NCBI GenBank assembly: GCA_911387785.2
Contig: OU426979.1
Location: 121,788,579-121,852,578, forward strand
DNA from: Aelia acuminata
Lineage: Eukaryota; Arthropoda; Insecta; Hemiptera; Pentatomidae
DNA: 64,000 nucleotides
Direction of reading: 5' to 3'
The notes beneath the pieces were generated by a model that saw only the letters and a program-made list of their open reading frames with translations, did no database searches and had not been told where the DNA came from. Both the position numbers and the translations under genes were made by a program. Position 1 is the first letter of the stretch; each line of letters begins with the position of its first letter. This document shows, piece by piece, positions 58,201 to 64,000 of this stretch.

Positions 58201-61200
58201 AGACATATATGTTTTTGACGAGATTATGTGACTGACATCCCTCCGAAATTACTACTATATCAAAAAACAACAAAAAAAAAAAAAAAAAAATTGCAATGAT
58301 ATGCGAACAAAAGTTGTAAAATTATAACTTTCACTAGCGTCTCTTTCCAGAAGAGGGGTGCCATAAAATTTATTTATGCCTCAGGCAAATTAAAGAAAAC
58401 AATGTTAAGAATTTACAAAGTTTTAACAATTTTGGAAAAGTACTCAGCAGTGAAAACAGAAATGTTGCCACTCCTAGATGGGGGGCTCGCCCTCCCCCCC
58501 CGTTTCTATCCTCTACGTTCCTATTTATCTAAAAAAAAATCACTTTTAATACAAAACGGTTTGAGACAATCTTTCATACTAAGAATATTCCGATTCGGAC
58601 AAACAATACGTAACAGATCTTTTTTTTCCCCCCGGTATTATGGCATTGTCAATGAAACAGCATAATAAACCTGTTCTAATCAGAGTTAAGAAGGTCGAGA
58701 ATCGATATTTGTTCCTCCTATCTGCCTCAAATAAATTTATACCCACACAGGCTGGATTCGAAGCGTGCTTACTCGACTTGAAAATGATATAGCAGCAGAA
58801 ATCTGAAGTGGTTCTCCTACGTTCTTCTTTTTGGTCGTATATAAAAGAAAAGAAATTTGGTTGTTTCTTCCATTCTTCCTTTACCCCCAAAAGTAGAGCT
58901 GTAATGCAAAATTTTGTAACACTAATGAGGATTTAAAAAAAAATTATTTATGTAACAATTTAAACAACTGTTAATCAATGACTAGAAACCTGGAATCGAC
59001 CACATGGTAATAATACTAACCGTTAGAGATGACTTTTAGAACTTTTTACTTAGTTACAGGAATAAAGGAGTTTTAGTTTCATGAGTTTTAATATAAAATA
59101 AATGTTAACAGTGCTATCAAATAAGGGAATTGTATCTTTGTTTTAAAAAAAGATTCCTTTTACGTATAGATTTGGCTATATAACATTATGTACAATATTT
59201 AATGTAAAAGGGTGGAGTTTTGATCCTGAGACAGAGGGCTGTGGCTGGAAGGGTAACATACGGGAGAGATATAGAAGGGCTTGGATGCGGGCCCGCTGGC
59301 TTAGATAAGCAGTTCCCTTATCACTGTAACCAGTTAACTGCCTCCATTAATTGTACTGTATTAATAAGCCCTTTGCTCCTTCACTGGCACACTTTTCTTT
59401 TATAGAGGGAAATAAAAATGATAATTTTTTTTAACTTTTTTGTGGCATTATTTTTTTCTTTTAAACTAGTGAGAGAATTATTCTTTTAATATTTTCTATA
59501 TCAGTTCACACAGTAATCGACCGCAGTAAATCAAAGAATTTTATTACATCCACAGATTTATTTATATAATATGTGTGGAGAGCGTCTCCTCCCACGACTC
59601 TCCTTACCGTTTCAATTGTAAATATATATTATATATTGTTTGTTATTCTTTGTTCAGTCTTTTTTTTTTTTTTTTTTTTTGTTTAGCTATATATAAAATT
59701 AAATTATTCTTTAAATAAGTAAATGAAATTATCTGTTATCCATTTATATTTTTAATATTATAAAATAACAATGGACATCTGCCTTTTAAGATAACACGAG
59801 TACAAAGATCAATTTGCAATATACTGACGACAATTTAAATTTTGAATAGTTAACAACTGATTTTTTCTTTGTACTAACTACTTACATTTGGTTCGAAGAA
59901 AAGGAATATTTTTAATTCATCATCATCATATTCATTCATATAATTATATGAATGAAAAAAAAATATATATATATATATATAAAGCTCATCATAGGCCACC
60001 GGTTCAAATGTAAGATGGGAAAAATAGGATAAGGAAGAGAGAAAATCTGTGAATCCATTTGGTTGGTCTAGGCCGAAAGGAAATCGAGGAGCACGGGTTG
60101 GACTTATAAGGTGGAGTATTTTTAAACTTGAAGGGGTGTTTGACGTTTCAGAAGTCCGTGCTCTAGTGGAAAGTTATATTTGTGATTTTCGAGGCAGATT
60201 TTATCTTTTTTGTTTTTGTTTTTTAAGGTTTCGGACAGCTTTAACATCTCACATATACATACAAAGATTTACATAAACTAAAATATAATACATAAGCTGA
60301 AACATAACATTTTAGTTATCTCTAAAAAAGGTTTTTTCTAACCTTTCTTTTTATAGAAGTTTCCCATAGTAAGATTCATAATGAAGGCCTATTATAATAG
60401 AAGGTCAGATTAAACCTAAATAATCGGTGTTTTTCATGTATGAATAATTTTTTTATATGCCATTCACATAAATATTTCAAGATGGCTGTTAACATATCAA
60501 ATCGGAAAAAAATTCCTACAAAATCAGTTCATTAATTCTCTCTCGGTTAGGGGACAAAAAAAATCTATAGTAAAACGATTTGCAGATGTTATTTTTATTC
60601 ATAAGTATTTATTTGACATGTTTAGCCATACCTAACAATGGTTTCAATTCGCATTCAGCACACGTCCGATGTAGGTAAGGGATGTGAGGGGAGTTAAAGT
60701 GATGTGTGTTGGTTTGCGGTCAGTCCGTGTCCTCTGAAGGGGGCCGTTTGACCGTTGCTGTTAATGTAAATTGCATTAGCATCGTTCGAAGCTGCAAACC
60801 ACTTCGACAACAAGTGCCATTTAGAACACTGGAATTATTGTCCGTTCTGCCCCTTTTCAGAGGCAAATTCTCTATTTGCATTTATAATCAAATTTTTCAT
60901 ACGATGAAAAATGTTTTGTAATTATTTTTCGTCATTTCATCCGGTTTTACTTCAATGCAATGGAAAAAAAAATATGTCAATATAAATCCGCATTCATTCC
61001 CTACTGCAGAAACTTTTCTATGTGTAATATATCGACTGTATTTTCATTGTACTCACCACAAAAGGAAAAAAAAACAAAAGCGTGGTTCCAATGACTTTTT
61101 GTTATCCCTGAAATAATTTAATTTGTGATATACACTACTAAAACGCACCTTTTCTTTCGATTTATGCCTATTTGGAATTTAAAATTTCGACAAAATTCTT

Positions 61201-64000
61201 TCTGTGAATAAAAATGGCATATGAAAAAAAATTAAATTATAGTGTTTGTGAAAAAAGGCTCTTTCTGAAGAATAGGAAATATATAATTTTTAAATACAAG
61301 AAATTTTTGGCATGCTATGGCAGTATCCATATTAAATAGACAATGTTATTATATAAATACGTTAGGGAAAATAAATGTTCACTCAGTAGTTGTCCGATCC
61401 TTTAGTTATGAATTCGGCCTAACAATAGGACATAAATTATTATTATTTTTTTAATGAAGCCATCGATCAGAACATTTATGCTTATTTCATTTACGACTGG
61501 ACCTGATTCTTTTAATATGGAATAAATGTTTCGATAGTATTGTATGTTTATTAGAGAGTAGGGTGGTTGGGGTGGCCAAAAGTATAATATATGTATGTTA
61601 GGAACTGTATGCTTTACAGATTAAGATAAAGAGTTCATGTCCCGGTTTCGGGGGCGTTTAACTCGGCATCAACGGCCTGCCATTTGTTCGTCTCCTAGAC
61701 CCAGATCTCTTGTCTACTATTAATGCACCTATCAAAAGGTGTTGAGGCTTCATGATGGATTTCTTCCTGCCATCTTTAACATTCATGCCAAGTGAAATAG
61801 ACTGACTAGATTCCATAATTTGTTCTTTATGGTTCTTAGTGCGTTAATTCTCTGATCCATGATCAGACTTTTCTCTGAAATCTTTCAAAACTTCTGGATA
61901 GTGTTCAGTGTTTCTTACATAGAACCATTGCCGGCTTTATCATAACATCCTCTATTTGAAATATCATGAAAGAGATGATCGAGATCTATTTGCGCTTATC
62001 AGGCGCTACTTAAGACCGAGTTTTATTAATCGGTCTAATCTCAGTAAATTCGTATCGCCTTTTCTAATACATATTTTAATCTCATGACATAGATAATATT
62101 ATAGAAAATATTTTCGTCAAAAATAAAATAAAAGTATCATGTTGACCGATATGTAGTAATAAAGGGGAAAAAAGCAAGAATCATAATACAAAATCCATAG
62201 CGAGTATCTAGAAAGTGTCAGAGGAAGCAAAATGATGGATACGTCCCAGCAGCCCTTAAAGCGATCCTTTATTCATCTTCCTGTCGCATTAGCGATGTAT
62301 TGATGTGTTGACTCTAAGGATATTATTGCAAAACTATCTTATATATTATAGCAATATGATTTAATGTAGTATTAAAAAATAATTATTACTTAGAATGTTG
62401 ATTGAGCTGCTGTCAATGGCTATTCATAATAACCTACCTTATTTTTTTTCAATATATTTTATTAAAAATCAATATTTTATTTTTAAAATATTTATAGTTG
62501 TAATAACAGTAACTTCATACAATTGAGAATTCTAATTAGTAGTAGAATAAAATTAAATAATAAAAAAAAATATCCATCTTTTTATATACCTATATATATG
62601 CTAGTAAAATAAAATAAAATATTAATCTACATCAGCTACACATAGATATATATAACGAAGATGATATAGTACAATAACTGATTAAAGAAATAAATGAAGT
62701 CTTGGAAAGTTAATCATGTTCAATAAATTACTTTTTCCAAAAAAAAAGAAAAAAGAATATACAGAGACGTTAAAAACTTTAATATAAGTTATATTTTTTA
62801 TAAGAGGATATTATCTCGGGTAAATTTTAACCATATTTCCATTTTCTTTTCTTTTTTTTTTTTTTTTTTTCTTTTTTTTTTTTTTATAATTCGCCATTCT
62901 GTTGCGCCTAATTTTTTTCTTGATCGATCAGACCAATAGGCTAGCCGTGCCCGTGGGAAACTTCAAACCGCCATTATTATAAAATACTGGACCCTTCATA
63001 CCTCACTAACTATTAAAGCAATAAGCCCAATTCCGAATTTTCATTCCATCTGAGATTCGTAATTTTCATACTACGTAATAAAGGTATAATAATTAATGGA
63101 TCATTTAACAGAAGTATATGTTACGTTTCAGTCTTGTTATATTTTATACTGCACTAATTTATCAGCGTGATAGCTGTCGTTTACATAGATTAAGCAAATT
63201 CAAATAAGCCCATCTAACTTTTTAAAATATAAATAAAATAAAATTCCCAAAAGTATTAAAACCAAAAATAAAAATTGAGTAAGTACTCCATTATTGGTTC
63301 TTAGTTATTACCTCCCAAGGACAACTTCTTTTCCGACGAATAGGGGAATAGAGGAGGAAACAAGTGAGTTCGCATGAATCTGGAAATTGAACGAATTGGT
63401 ATAGGGTAAAGTTATGTCTGTGACGTGGTGAGGTTTCCATCATTACGAATGATTATAGTAGCGTTGATCTTAACTTCAGTAAAACTTAATCAACACTAAA
63501 AAAAAAAAACAAAAAAAAAAAAACTTACCATTTAAGACTCGTTAAAGATCCACTATTATAGGCCTGTTCTAATGGAAATAGCTGAAAAATTTCGTTTAAT
63601 AATAACATGAATATTATAAAAGAACTGCTTTCAAATGATTAAAACTAAAACCAAGGACCTTTAAAATAGAACTTGGGTAGAATCGAATGACAAACAATTG
63701 TTTTATGCCCCATGGTGTTTAGAACCTGAAAGAATAAGAAATTTAAATAGTCAATAAGCAAATTTAATAAAAAAAAAGCAATAGGGAAAACATGACAATC
63801 GTGATAAGAAGAGATTGCGAAGGGTTACCAGATAACACTAGATATGAGGGTAGGCTCCATTGCGATTCGATTCTATTTGTACCGACAAATTTTTAAGATT
63901 TGCTTTTGAAATATTATTCCTTTTTTGAAATATTCAAAGATCGATGTGTAACTCTATTATGGGGAATCAGGGGTATAAAAAAAGCATGGCTATTGTCATG
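58201..64000. other. Gene-free AT-rich stretch to the window end
   Basis: No supportable genes. It contains an A run near 58269-58290, a T run near 59660-59681, an (AT)n tract at about 59961-59981, long T tracts at about 62855-62886, and A runs near 63500-63522. A weak tRNA-like patch at 59255-59340 (minus) is too degenerate to call. About 61630-62040 is less AT-biased but unassigned. Confidence 0.35.

Noticed and set aside
59255..59340. tRNA-Leu/Ser-like pattern on the minus strand (GGTTACAGTGATAAGG and GGGCCCGCATCC)
   Set aside because: Box B deviates at several positions and no cloverleaf forms. It may be a decayed SINE, but the evidence is too weak to call.

Overview
This window looks like non-genic, transposon-dominated DNA from a large, AT-rich arthropod genome, almost certainly an insect. 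The reasons are R1-group LINEs whose ORF1/ORF2 overlap, Jockey-group LINE fragments, mariner and hAT remnants, a Penelope-like element, several tRNA-derived SINEs, abundant A/T homopolymers and no bacterial gene organisation. I found no convincing intact host gene. The only host-like coding candidate is a roughly 97-codon open stretch at about 30.8-31.1 kb behind a possible splice acceptor. Nearly every recognisable coding sequence is a broken transposon gene.

Layout. 1-1329: 3' part of an RTE-like LINE (minus). 1330-2840: frameshifted hAT transposase (plus), followed by AATAAA and an A15 run. 4780-4998: a hAT right terminus that cuts into an R1-type LINE (4999 to about 7830, minus). 8955-12402: a second R1/LOA-type LINE (plus) with a long RT-RNase H reading frame and a poly(A) tail. 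14930-15500: Jockey gag remnant. 15525-16154: 630-bp foldback. 17.1-17.6 kb and 18.3-18.7 kb: two Jockey 3' ends in opposite orientation. 21.4-22.74 kb: mariner remnants with an RT scrap between them. 26.5-27.2 kb: RTE-type LINE insertion with a textbook 5' inversion. 28.57-29.30 kb: second mariner. 30.54-30.79 kb: tRNA-Asp-like sequence inside inverted repeats. 32.94-35.09 kb: head-to-head palindrome of a Penelope-like element, with a GIY-YIG endonuclease and a hammerhead-ribozyme-like motif in each arm. 35.28-38.20 kb: DNA transposon relic with 35-bp inverted ends. It contains a solo copy of a repeat that, at 42.13-53.00 kb, forms a 10.9-kb tandem array of nine units. The rest (about 53-64 kb) is mostly AT-rich unassigned sequence with SINE copies.

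The most interesting structures are (i) the satellite array, whose unit has transposon-like inverted ends, a terminal hairpin, a (GT)n tract and nested ~153-bp subrepeats, and which also exists as dispersed copies; (ii) the Penelope palindrome with paired hammerhead motifs; (iii) the foldback and tRNA-in-TIR structures. All calls come from reading the sequence by eye. No database search, alignment program or folding program was run.
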